A stretch of 64,000 nucleotides of DNA from JBDHWI01 sp964590135 (GTDB lineage Bacteria > Chloroflexota > Anaerolineae > J036 > Brachytrichaceae): assembly GCA_964590135.1 (NCBI GenBank), contig CAZPVX010000004.1:62001-126000 (forward strand), read 5' to 3'. The notes beneath the pieces were generated by a model. It was not told where the DNA came from and searched no databases. It saw only the letters and a program-made list of their open reading frames with translations. The translations under genes and the position numbers were made by a program. Positions 54,379-62,860 of the stretch are shown here, piece after piece (the first letter of the stretch is position 1; each line of letters opens with the position of its first letter).

Positions 54379-57300
54379 TCACTCTTCCTTCGCCCCCAGC
54401 CCAGGAATCGGCGCGAGCGCCGGCCCCAGCTTCAGGTAATTCACCTTCACACCGTCGTCCAGATCGATCTCGATGCGGCGCAGCGCCAGCGGCAGCAGCA
54501 CGTCGCGCTCCCAGTCCTGGCACTCGCGCAGGGTGCGCCGCATCTGCTCGCGCTCCTTGCTCATGCGCGTCTTGTCGCGCGCCGGCGCCCCCTCCAGCGT
54601 CAACGCCAGATCGAGCTGCGCGATGCGCGCTTCGAGCTTGCCGATGAATTCGCGCAGGTAGCGATTCAGCACCCCGTTCACCGTGTCCTTCGTGTAGCGG
54701 TGCAGATACATCAGGCACGCAAAGCCGCCCTTGGGGCTGCGGAACAGCCAGTAGATCGGGCGCTTTTTGTAGGTTTGCAGGTGATCCTTGTAGAACTGCG
54801 TGCTGAAGTAGCTGCGCAGGTCTTTGCCCAGCGATTCCTCGATGAAGGCGATATTTTGCGCCAGCGTGGCCGGCCCAAACGTGACGCGCAGGAATTCGCG
54901 CGCCCGCGCCACGATGTCGTCGTCGAACCACTCGCCGTCCAGAATCGGGATCAGGCCGTCGGCGTCGGGCGTGAAGTGACTAGTGGATAGTGGTGAGTTG
55001 CTAGTGGATAGTGGAGAGTTGCTAGCCACTAGCCACTCTCCACTATTCACTTTCCGCCAGTAATCGTCCAGCGTCGCCCCTGCATCCGCCAGAATCAGGC
55101 CCGGCGTGCTGAGGGCATAGCGCCCCATCATGCAGCCGACGGCATAGGACAGAAACGCGGCCATGTCTTTGCGCCGCTCGGGGCGCGCCAGCGTAATCTC
55201 GTCTTCCGGCACCTCCGGCGTCAGCTCGTCCTGCAGGCCATACGCCGCGATCCACAGGCGGTTGTTCTCGGTCTCCAGCCGTTGCATCGTGGCGATGTTC
55301 TCGCGCAGATAGGCCGCCCAGTTGTTCCAGGATGCTTCGAGGGTGTCGCCTTTGAGTGGCGAGTGACTAGTGACTAGTGGGGAGTGACTAGCCACTAGCC
55401 ACTCGTCACTAGCCACTTCTTCCGCCTGTCCACTCTCCACTAGCCACTGGTCACTAGTCACTTCTTTCTGTCCACTCTCCACTCTCCACTCGCCACTGCG
55501 CAGCAGCGGCAGGTCGCGGAAATCCCACGACGTCTCGAAGTTGTTCCAGTCATTCCTTGCAATCTGTATAAGCTCATCTACAAATTCGGAAGCGATGTTG
55601 ATGTCTGTAGGTGACAAAGGCAATTTTCTAACGTCGTCAACTTGCAGATTCAGCGTGGTATTAAACATCTTGAGAAGGTAGTCTGATATGCATGTGTTTA
55701 GAAACAATAGGGTTTTCTTCAACGTTTTTGCGTCTCTAAAGAAGATACTGGATCCACCTTTATCAAATGTGGCTGTGCTTGGAAGGAATCGGAAACTTTG
55801 TTTGGAAGATGTGATTAGTGTCCAAGTCACTCCTTCCTTGAACCAAAGATATTCTGGAATAACACGCGCTGATGGATGCGCGCGATAGTGACTTCGCGCT
55901 TTATCAGACCAATCCACTACATATTCAAGATTTCCATACCACTTTCGATATTGTCCACCCTTCGCATAGAAAACCCACTTTCCTCGATTAACACCTACCT
56001 TTTGACTTTCGACCTCCCAGTGAAACCTTACATATTTACCATTGTCTGCTGTGATGTTTTGCCCATCCGATATGCTAAATTCATAGAGTTGTTTGCTTTC
56101 CGTAAACTTCTTTAGCAGCTTGGAACTCACCCAATATGCAATTGGGCTGCCGGGGATTTTCTTGAAATCATTGGCTGAGGCACTTTTTAACCGAGCATTT
56201 TTTACAGGAAACTCAAAGGGTTGATTCGATTCAGTCAAGTCTTCATACGCTACGTAGCTGTATTGACCTTTGTGTGATGTGCTGCGCTCGTTCTTCCACA
56301 CCGTCGCTGCCGTGCCAAAGGCGATGCCCATCACCATATTCGCCATGTGAACCATCGAGTAAATGGTCTTTTCTTCAAGCAACTTTTCACGCAACACTTC
56401 ATACGAAGAAAGAAACATCCAGCTTTGCATCGTGACCATTGCAGACCAACCACACGGCACGACCAATTGAAAACCGCGCTCGATAAACATCGCAAAGAGG
56501 TCGGCTTTTGAGTCTGGATATTGTTCAGCAGCCACTTCCTTGATGGCCGGATTCATCTGCTTGCCGCCCATGTACGGCGGGTTGGCGACGACGACGTGGT
56601 AGCGCTGCGTGAGCAGCTCGGCCTGACGCAGCGCCAGCCTCACCTTGTCGTGCGCCACCTGCACGATCAAATCGCCCGCCGGCGCGTCCGCGCCCACCTT
56701 CACCTGCAACGCCGCAATCTCATCGCCACGCAACACCGGTTGAATCAGCGCGCCAAACGTGCGCGTGTGCTGCGCGAACTGCGCCACCTGCGCCACCGCC
56801 TGCGCGCGCTCCGCCGGCGTCAGCGCGTTGCCCATCGCCTTCGCCCACGCGCGCATCTCCTCGTCGGTCACCGCCACGTCCTGCAGGCACAGCACCTGCG
56901 GCTGCGTCGGCTCGGTGAACGCCTTGCGCGTGTGCTGGCGCGCCTTGCACAGCAGCGCAAACTGCGCCAGTTGCGCCGCGCGCGGGCAAATTTCCAGCCC
57001 GTGCAGGTTGTGCTGCAAAATCAGCGCCGGAATGTCCGCCGGCGCGTAGCCCTCCTCTTCGTACATCTTGAACAGCAGGTCAAACGCATAGGTCAGCATG
57101 TGGCCGCTGCCGCAGGCCGGGTCGATCAGGCGGATGTCTTGGAGATTAGTGACTAGTGGTGAGTGGCTAGTGACTAGTGGTGAGTGGCTAGTGACTAGTG
57201 GTGAGGGACTAGTGACTAGTGGTGAGGGACTAGTCACTAGCCACTGGTCACTCTCCACTAATCCAGCTTCGCCTGAAGCGCCCGAAGCATCTTGCTCACT

Positions 57301-58488
57301 TCCACGATCAGGCTGGCGGCGGTCGTCGTGCGTTCTGCCGGCAGCATCGCCAGCCGTTGCGCCAGCAGCAGTTGCGTCTCCAGTTCGGCCAAAGAGCCCT
57401 GGCTGATGGAGAGGAAATGCTTGAACTCCGCCGTCGACTTGCGCGCCTGCCCCTCCGCGATGTTCGACGGCACCGACACGGTCGCCCGTCGCATCTGGCT
57501 GATCAGGCCGTAAAGCTCGTCCTTCGGCATGATCTTGCTGAGAGTGTAGATTTCCTCCGCCAGTTGCATCGCCTTCTGCCACACGATCAGTTCCTTGTAG
57601 TCTTTGACTGCCATGATGATCTTCTTTATCAGTGGCTAGTGGTGAGTGGCTAGTGACTAGCCACTGATCACTAGCCACTTCTTCCACGTAATACGGCATA
57701 TGGTCGCGCAGGCGCGAGGCCGGCCGGCTTTGCAGCCACAGCCGGCCCAGCGCGTTCTCCACCAGATAGCGCACGATCCAGTGCGGCGTGAAAAGCTGCG
57801 TGACGGCCGGGATATCCTCGCTCGGCACTGCGCGTTTGCGCGCCATCACCGCATCTTTCTTCTCGGAGATGTAGAACTGATACAGCCAGCCCAGCACTTC
57901 GACTTCCGCGCAGTCTTCGTCGCGAATCGCATCGCGGAAGCCCTGCGCCACGGACATCTCGCTGAGCAGGTCATCGGGCAGCAACAACTCGGTCTCATCG
58001 TCCAGCGCCTCGAACAAGAAGGGCATCTGCGCGTGGTAATAGTGGCAGGCGGCCAGCACCAGCGCGCGGTAGACCTCGCGCAGCGGGTCGGCGCTGGGCA
58101 GCCGGCCATCCAGCAGGTCGTTCAGGCGCTGCGCGGCGATGTGTGGGCGCAGGTCGGCGTGCAATTCGCCGTTGCGAAACAGTTTTAAGATTTCGGGCTG
58201 CGTTTCTTCAGACGAAGTTGGCGTCAGCACGCGCGCGCGGAACGGATGCCAGCCCTTTGCATCCAGAAAGCGCAGCGCGGCCAGCCGGTTGAACCAGGTG
58301 TAGGCCACGCGCTCGATCAAGCCGTCGCGATCCTTCATCGCTTCCCTGCGTAGCGCATCCACCTGTCGGCGAGCGGCGCGCAGGTCGGCGGTGTCGCCGG
58401 TCAGCGCCGTGTCGAGCTTGCGCGTCACGGCCTCGATCAGTTGCCGGCGCATGGCCGGGGCGAAGGATTTGAGGGCGGTCAGGTTCAT
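54379..58488 (-). CDS. pglX: BREX adenine methyltransferase PglX, with in-frame repeat insertions
   Basis: 1,369 residues against about 1,200 in typical PglX. It methylates N6-adenine in BREX. N-terminal helical part (1-265) ends ALGRLWLQS, DHMPYYVEE. Then about 178 residues from repeats and an overlapping small gene (57146-57679). The methyltransferase follows: SAM motif DPACGSGHMLTYAFDLLF and NPPYMGGKQMN (near residue 633). Residues about 650-975 are the specificity region and are AT-rich (55550-56530). Two more repeat clusters encode (S)HSPLVTS-type peptide near 55354-55497 and 54973-55053. The ATG at 58488 begins the family N-terminus (TALKSFAPAMRRQLIEAVT); the longer frame to 58683 is a repeat shadow. 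Activity of this interrupted form is uncertain. Confidence 0.88.
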   Translation of the reverse strand: MNLTALKSFAPAMRRQLIEAVTRKLDTALTGDTADLRAARRQVDALRREAMKDRDGLIERVAYTWFNRLAALRFLDAKGWHPFRARVLTPTSSEETQPEILKLFRNGELHADLRPHIAAQRLNDLLDGRLPSADPLREVYRALVLAACHYYHAQMPFLFEALDDETELLLPDDLLSEMSVAQGFRDAIRDEDCAEVEVLGWLYQFYISEKKDAVMARKRAVPSEDIPAVTQLFTPHWIVRYLVENALGRLWLQSRPASRLRDHMPYYVEEVASDQWLVTSHSPLATDKEDHHGSQRLQGTDRVAEGDATGGGNLHSQQDHAEGRALRPDQPDATGDRVGAVEHRGGAGAQVDGGVQAFPLHQPGLFGRTGDATAAGATAGDAAGRTHDDRRQPDRGSEQDASGASGEAGLVESDQWLVTSPSPLVTSPSPLVTSHSPLVTSHSPLVTNLQDIRLIDPACGSGHMLTYAFDLLFKMYEEEGYAPADIPALILQHNLHGLEICPRAAQLAQFALLCKARQHTRKAFTEPTQPQVLCLQDVAVTDEEMRAWAKAMGNALTPAERAQAVAQVAQFAQHTRTFGALIQPVLRGDEIAALQVKVGADAPAGDLIVQVAHDKVRLALRQAELLTQRYHVVVANPPYMGGKQMNPAIKEVAAEQYPDSKADLFAMFIERGFQLVVPCGWSAMVTMQSWMFLSSYEVLREKLLEEKTIYSMVHMANMVMGIAFGTAATVWKNERSTSHKGQYSYVAYEDLTESNQPFEFPVKNARLKSASANDFKKIPGSPIAYWVSSKLLKKFTESKQLYEFSISDGQNITADNGKYVRFHWEVESQKVGVNRGKWVFYAKGGQYRKWYGNLEYVVDWSDKARSHYRAHPSARVIPEYLWFKEGVTWTLITSSKQSFRFLPSTATFDKGGSSIFFRDAKTLKKTLLFLNTCISDYLLKMFNTTLNLQVDDVRKLPLSPTDINIASEFVDELIQIARNDWNNFETSWDFRDLPLLRSGEWRVESGQKEVTSDQWLVESGQAEEVASDEWLVASHSPLVTSHSPLKGDTLEASWNNWAAYLRENIATMQRLETENNRLWIAAYGLQDELTPEVPEDEITLARPERRKDMAAFLSYAVGCMMGRYALSTPGLILADAGATLDDYWRKVNSGEWLVASNSPLSTSNSPLSTSHFTPDADGLIPILDGEWFDDDIVARAREFLRVTFGPATLAQNIAFIEESLGKDLRSYFSTQFYKDHLQTYKKRPIYWLFRSPKGGFACLMYLHRYTKDTVNGVLNRYLREFIGKLEARIAQLDLALTLEGAPARDKTRMSKEREQMRRTLRECQDWERDVLLPLALRRIEIDLDDGVKVNYLKLGPALAPIPGLGAKEE
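54973..55053. repeat. GTGRNTA heptamer cluster A inside pglX
   Basis: 81 nt (27 codons) of GTGACTA/GTGGATA/GTGGTGA-type heptamers in both orientations. On the pglX strand it encodes SGEWLVASNSPLSTSNSPL, read in the same register as clusters B and C. Confidence 0.8.
55354..55497. repeat. GTGRNTA heptamer cluster B inside pglX
   Basis: 144 nt (48 codons), both orientations, including TAGTGACTAGTGGGGAGTGAC and its complement. It encodes alternating SHSPLVT and SGEWRVESGQ/SDQWLV peptides. It ends about 50 nt from the AT-rich specificity patch. Confidence 0.8.
57146..57260. repeat. Heptamer cluster C1, 3' side of the four-helix-bundle gene
   Basis: Four consecutive 21-bp units (57149-57169, 57170-57190, 57191-57211, 57212-57232), each made of three heptamers such as GTGACTA-GTGGTGA-GTGGCTA, then an inverted stretch that contains the stop codon of the small gene (57258-57260). 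Confidence 0.9.
57258..57614 (-). CDS. Four-helix-bundle protein (23S rRNA intervening-sequence family) nested in pglX
   Basis: 118 residues, complete. ELIVWQKAMQLAEEIYTLSK, DELYGLISQMRRATVSVPSN, IAEGQARKSTAEFKHFL and GSLAELETQLLLAQRLAML are hallmarks of the S23/IVP family (PF05635), which forms a pentameric four-helix bundle and is often encoded in intervening sequences of bacterial 23S rRNA. It is on the same strand as pglX but one frame off, bracketed by heptamer clusters C1 and C2. The weak purine stretch AAGAAG lies before the ATG. Here it behaves like the cargo of an element inserted in the pglX linker. Function unknown. Confidence 0.92.
   Translation of the reverse strand: MAVKDYKELIVWQKAMQLAEEIYTLSKIMPKDELYGLISQMRRATVSVPSNIAEGQARKSTAEFKHFLSISQGSLAELETQLLLAQRLAMLPAERTTTAASLIVEVSKMLRALQAKLD
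57631..57683. repeat. Heptamer cluster C2, 5' side of the four-helix-bundle gene
   Basis: AGTGGCTAGTGGTGAGTGGC and following GTGACTA, then its reverse complement (CACTGATCACTAGCCACT). C1 and C2 each can fold on themselves and can pair with each other. Confidence 0.85.
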
Positions 58489-58511
58489 CGGCGATTTACG
58501 ATTTTTGACAT

Positions 58512-58704
58512 GCATCCTGAACGAAGTGCGGCTCGGGATCGCGGCACTCGCGCATATTGAACTGCCGCACGCAGTTGAAGGCGGAACGTCCCTGTGGGAA
58601 TGCGCTCGTGACACTTGCGCAGGCTCCGCCGCATCCTTCAACTGCGCGCGGCAATCATGCACCATGTCCACACATGATTTCACGCCGCGCTTCGTTCAGG
58701 ATGC
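58512..58704. mobile_element. Foldback element between brxC and pglX
   Basis: A 20-bp terminal inverted repeat with one mismatch, GCATCCTGAACGAAGTGCGG (58512-58531) and the complement at 58685-58704, encloses a second imperfect pair (58564-58581 and 58635-58652). No gene lies in 58489-58726. A GATTTAC-GATTTTT heptamer pair sits at its left edge (58493-58506). Likely a MITE-like insert in the BREX operon. Confidence 0.6.
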
Positions 58705-58726
58705 TTTGCCTTTTCCGAGCTTCATT

Positions 58727-61700
58727 TCACAGCGAAATGCGATTGCCCCGCTTCAATTCGGCCAGCGCGGCCTCGCGCAATGCGCGCAGCCACGCATCCA
58801 CGTCGGCTTCGGTGGTCAGCACATCGCGGCCGGCGTGTGCGGCGCGCAACAGGCCGGCGGCAAGGATGAATTGCGGTGCGGGTGCCGCCGGCGCATCAGC
58901 CGTGTTGTCGGTTGCCGGCGGTGGCGCGCTCAGCCGCATCAGCAGCGCAAGCTGATTCGGGTAATCGCCGTCAAGATAGCGCCGCAGCCGGTCGCGCGCG
59001 GTGCTGACGAAGCGCGCGCCGGCCACATCGTTGCGCGCTTGTTCGCCGGCGCGCAACACCTGCGCCTGCTGCGCCGCATCCAGCATGGCAAACTCCGGCA
59101 GGGCTTTTAGTTTTTCGGCTTGTGCATCAATGACGGCAAGGCCGGCGCGTTGTTCGTCGGTCAGTTGCGCGGCGATCTGCGCGCGCAGCCGCGTCATGGC
59201 CGCCTTCGCCTGCGGCAAAGTGCCGCCGCGAAATGGTGTTTGCGATTCCACCGCCGCCTTGACTGCGGCCAGATCGTCCGCCGGCAGGTCGGCAAAATTG
59301 GCCTGCTCCTCGCGGAAGAACGCCACCACGTCGTCATACGTCTGGCGTTGCGCGCCATTCATGAACGCCTTCAGCGGCGCGATCAGGTTTTCGCGCGCGT
59401 CCAGCAGCGCATCGCCGAAGGCCGGCAGGTCGTTGAGCAACGCGCTGTAATCACGGCCGGCGATGCCCTCGATCTGCTCGCGCACGGGCTGCAACTGGTT
59501 GAGGAAGGGATAGCGGCCGGTCTGCGCAAGCAGCGCCTGCAACTCGCGCACCTCAGCGGCCAGCGCGGTTTGCGTTTCCGATGCCACGCTGCGCGGGTCG
59601 CTGCCGGCGTTGTCGCGGCTGAAGAATTCCTGGTGAAACTGCTTGAGCGCAGTCACCTGGCCGGCGTTGAACTGCGCTTGAAGACGCACGCGCACATTGC
59701 CGCGCTGGCGCGGGTTCTTCAGCGCCTCGGCGGCGGCGCGCGCATCCAGCAGGTCGGGCGCGCGCAACTCGATGCGGCCCATGCGAAACAGGCGCGCCAG
59801 TTGCAGCAGTGTCGCCATCGCCGGCCAGCCATAGGGCCGCAATTCGTATTGCCGCACAATTTCGTCGACTGTGTTGCGCTTGCCATCGTTGCCGTTGCGC
59901 GTCACATACGTCAGCACATCCTCCTCGGCTTCGGTCAGGCGCGTCTGCGCGCCCAGCAGGTCATCGGGCTGCAACAGCGCGCGCGTCAGGGCGGCCTCGT
60001 CGGGGTTGCCGCGCAACGCCTTCAAACGCGGGAAGGCATGCGCGATCAAGTCCTGGCCGGCCTTCATGAAGCGCTGGCGCGGGTCGCCCTCGCCCAGGTA
60101 GGCCAGCCGGCTGCCATTCAGGAAATATGGCGCGCTGCGCATCAGCTCGGCGGCGCGGCTGCCCAGCGCGGTGCGGCGGGCGCTGTTCTGCTGCGCGCGC
60201 ACATTCAAAATATCGCGCCGCGCATCATCTGGCTTGCCGGTTAGGTTTTGTTTCAGGTATTTCTCGGTGCGCAGGAATTGCTGGCACTCGTCCAGCAGGC
60301 GCGCGTCGGCTGGCAGCACGACCAGCAGTTCGGGGCGGCCGGCGTTGCGCGCGGCCAGCAAATCGGCCTGGGCGTGGTCGGGATGATCGGGCGTGATGAT
60401 GTTGACGGAGATTTGCTCATCGCGGCCCAGCAGTTGGTCATCCAGCCGGCGGGCATACGGGTAATCCTGGCCGTTGGCGTCGTTGCGCAATTTTGGCTCG
60501 CGCAGCACATCCGCAAACAAAATATTTTTCAGCAGATCGGCCAGGCGCGGCGCGTCCACCTCGGTGTTCTTGATTTCGACCTCGATGTCCTTTTCGATCT
60601 CGGTCAGGAATTCATACAGGTCGCCGTTGCGCTGCAAATACGACTGGGCGTCCAGCAAATTGAGCGCCTCGCGCACGGCCAGCTCGTGCTGCTGAATGTC
60701 GACGTCGGGCCTGTCGATGAGCAGGATGGCGATGTTGCGCGCCGTCGGCTTGAAGGCCTTCGACCACTTGAGCAGGAACAGCGCCTTCAAAATGCGCACC
60801 GCCAGCGGGTTGCCCAGTTGCTGGCCGGCCTGGCGCACCGAAGTCTGAATGTCGCCGCGCAGCGATGCCGAGATGCCATCGAAGAGCAGGTCGAAGGTGG
60901 CCAGCCGGCCCACGTCATCGTGTTGCAGCACTTTCACCACCTCTTGAAACACGGCCAGCATCGAGCGCTCGCCGACCGACGCAAAGCGGCCGGTGAAGGC
61001 GTTGTGAATCGAGAGTTGCTGAATCGCCTCTTGAAAAAGCTCGAACTGATACGGCACGAGCGGGTAGAAATCGCAGAACTCGCGGCTGCCGGCCCAGCGC
61101 TTCCATTCGCGCGCGCCGTCGCCAAAGCGAAACAGCGTGTGCAGGTTGTCCTTCTCGCGATCCCAGATGTCGGTCAGCGCATCCGGCTCGTCCTCGCGCT
61201 TGCGCAACAGGCGCTTCTGGATCACCTCGCGCACGTCGGCGCTGGAGAGCGTGATGCGCGTCTTGAAACGGCCCTGGATCTTGCTGAAGTCGCTGCCGGC
61301 GGCGCTCTTCATCTCGCCGATCAAGGTTTGCAGTTCACCCTGCGAGGTGACAAACACCCACGCGCGGCCCTGGCACACCGTGCCGAGCGTCTCGGCAATG
61401 GTTTGCAGGTTGAGCATGAGCCGCGAGCTTTGGCCGATGAACTGGCCGACTTCATCGACAAAGAAATTCAGCCGGAAGCCGGGCGACTGCCTGAGAATGT
61501 AGTCGCGCACATCCTGCGCGAATGATTCGATGGAGACGCGGTAGTTTTCGCGCAGCCGGCTGAACACCTGCAGGCACTCTTCGTAGGACTGGCTGCTGAA
61601 GCCGGCATACACCTGCGCAAACGACTCGTTCCACAGCGCTTCCAGCACCGGCAGATCTTTTTGCCAGGCGCGGCCGGTGTCGCGGGCGTAGGCCTGCTGA

Positions 61701-62227
61701 AAGGCGTCGAACTGGCCGCGCTCGTCCAACTCGCGCTCAAACTGGGCGATGTGGCCCTGCCGGCCAAAATAGCCGCGAAATTCGTTGAACACCTTGACGA
61801 ACACCTCCAGCACCGGCGAACTCTGGTCGCCGCCGATGGCTTCGGATTTCTGGTCGATGTTGAACAGGATGTTGCGCGAAGGCACCTTGATGGCGCGCAG
61901 CAGGTCGCCGCGCACGATCTCGTCTTCGAACTTGGGCAGCAGCACATCGGCTGGCCGCGCGCCGTTCGGCAGCGGCGCGTTCTCCAGCGTCATGCGCAGC
62001 ATCTTCAACAGGTGCGATTTGCCGGAGCCGAAGTAGCCGCTGATCCACACGCCGTTGGCGCCGGCGTCGTTCAGGTAGGCATCGGTGAATGCGCCGATGC
62101 CGCGCGTGACATCGCGCGTGACGACGTATTCCTCCACCTCGGTTTGCAGAAAGCGGTCGTCATCGGCCTTGATCACGCCCTCGATGGGCCGGTCCACCGG
62201 CTTGATGAATAGTTCCTGAATTTTCAT
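58727..62227 (-). CDS. brxC: BREX ATPase BrxC
   Basis: 1,166-residue P-loop protein (DUF6079 group). N-terminus IQELFIKPVDRPIEGVIKAD is typical, followed by VWISGYFGSGKSHLLKML (Walker A at 64-71), LNFFVDEVGQFIGQSSRLMLNLQ (Walker B region), VFVTSQGELQTL and a long helical C-terminal half. BrxC forms part of the core BREX complex with PglX and PglZ. It begins 33 nt after brxB. It is followed by 238 nt without a gene, containing the foldback element, before pglX. Confidence 0.94.
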   Translation of the reverse strand: MKIQELFIKPVDRPIEGVIKADDDRFLQTEVEEYVVTRDVTRGIGAFTDAYLNDAGANGVWISGYFGSGKSHLLKMLRMTLENAPLPNGARPADVLLPKFEDEIVRGDLLRAIKVPSRNILFNIDQKSEAIGGDQSSPVLEVFVKVFNEFRGYFGRQGHIAQFERELDERGQFDAFQQAYARDTGRAWQKDLPVLEALWNESFAQVYAGFSSQSYEECLQVFSRLRENYRVSIESFAQDVRDYILRQSPGFRLNFFVDEVGQFIGQSSRLMLNLQTIAETLGTVCQGRAWVFVTSQGELQTLIGEMKSAAGSDFSKIQGRFKTRITLSSADVREVIQKRLLRKREDEPDALTDIWDREKDNLHTLFRFGDGAREWKRWAGSREFCDFYPLVPYQFELFQEAIQQLSIHNAFTGRFASVGERSMLAVFQEVVKVLQHDDVGRLATFDLLFDGISASLRGDIQTSVRQAGQQLGNPLAVRILKALFLLKWSKAFKPTARNIAILLIDRPDVDIQQHELAVREALNLLDAQSYLQRNGDLYEFLTEIEKDIEVEIKNTEVDAPRLADLLKNILFADVLREPKLRNDANGQDYPYARRLDDQLLGRDEQISVNIITPDHPDHAQADLLAARNAGRPELLVVLPADARLLDECQQFLRTEKYLKQNLTGKPDDARRDILNVRAQQNSARRTALGSRAAELMRSAPYFLNGSRLAYLGEGDPRQRFMKAGQDLIAHAFPRLKALRGNPDEAALTRALLQPDDLLGAQTRLTEAEEDVLTYVTRNGNDGKRNTVDEIVRQYELRPYGWPAMATLLQLARLFRMGRIELRAPDLLDARAAAEALKNPRQRGNVRVRLQAQFNAGQVTALKQFHQEFFSRDNAGSDPRSVASETQTALAAEVRELQALLAQTGRYPFLNQLQPVREQIEGIAGRDYSALLNDLPAFGDALLDARENLIAPLKAFMNGAQRQTYDDVVAFFREEQANFADLPADDLAAVKAAVESQTPFRGGTLPQAKAAMTRLRAQIAAQLTDEQRAGLAVIDAQAEKLKALPEFAMLDAAQQAQVLRAGEQARNDVAGARFVSTARDRLRRYLDGDYPNQLALLMRLSAPPPATDNTADAPAAPAPQFILAAGLLRAAHAGRDVLTTEADVDAWLRALREAALAELKRGNRISL

Positions 62228-62260
62228 GAGAAATTTGTTGCAGTGCTTGCGCAAGCCGCA

Positions 62261-62851
62261 TCACGGCTGGTAATGATCGAGATTGAACGCGCGATAGTAG
62301 GCCTTTGACAAATTTTGCCGGCCAAACAAGCGCAGGTGCGAGCCGGCCTCCGCGCCATTCGTGTCGTATTGCCCAGGGAAGAACATGACGATGGGGTGAC
62401 CCGGCATGGCCGGCTGCAAATCCTCCAGCAGCATGTGCGCGCGCAGAAACGGAAATGCGCGCCCCGCGCCAGTCAACACGCTGAGGCGAATGCCCTCCAC
62501 GCCGATCTTCACCAATAAATGCGGAATCAAATGATCGCGCGGCACGGTGGCATTTTGCAGCGTGGCGAGCAGACGCTGCTTGCCCAACTGCGGCTCGCGC
62601 TCCAGAATTGGGTTGAGCCATGCGCTGGCTTGCAACACCTCCAGCGACAGATCGAACAGATCGACATGCGCCACCTCCACCCCGGCCTGACGCAGACGGT
62701 CGATCAACTGCTCGATGCGCCGGCTGGTCTCATCCTCTTTTTGCACGGCATAGGCCTGAATGAAAAGCGGCACGTCATTGGCCAGCCCCTTCATGTCCAG
62801 AAAGCGGGGGTGGCTCAGTTTTTCAAAAAGTGCATCGACATTGATGGACAT
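62261..62851 (-). CDS. brxB: BREX protein BrxB (DUF1788)
   Basis: 196 residues, the normal length. Family blocks: FLDMKGLANDVPLFIQAY, LLVKIGVEGIRLSVLTGAG, and HPIVMFFPGQYD, with C-terminal LRLFGRQNLSKAYYRAFNLD. Needed for BREX defence and methylation in studied systems; mechanism unclear. It starts 9 nt after brxA. Confidence 0.93.
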   Translation of the reverse strand: MSINVDALFEKLSHPRFLDMKGLANDVPLFIQAYAVQKEDETSRRIEQLIDRLRQAGVEVAHVDLFDLSLEVLQASAWLNPILEREPQLGKQRLLATLQNATVPRDHLIPHLLVKIGVEGIRLSVLTGAGRAFPFLRAHMLLEDLQPAMPGHPIVMFFPGQYDTNGAEAGSHLRLFGRQNLSKAYYRAFNLDHYQP

Positions 62852-62860
62852 GATGTGTAA

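Noticed and set aside
52868..54439. 523-residue plus-strand frame over pglZ
   Set aside because: Antisense shadow; Arg/His-rich composition and no motifs.
57149..57232. CRISPR-like array of 21-bp repeats
   Set aside because: The units are directly adjacent with no spacers and there are no cas genes; they are heptamer tandem repeats.
59120..61525. Two long plus-strand frames over brxC
   Set aside because: Antisense shadows of brxC with no recognisable domain.
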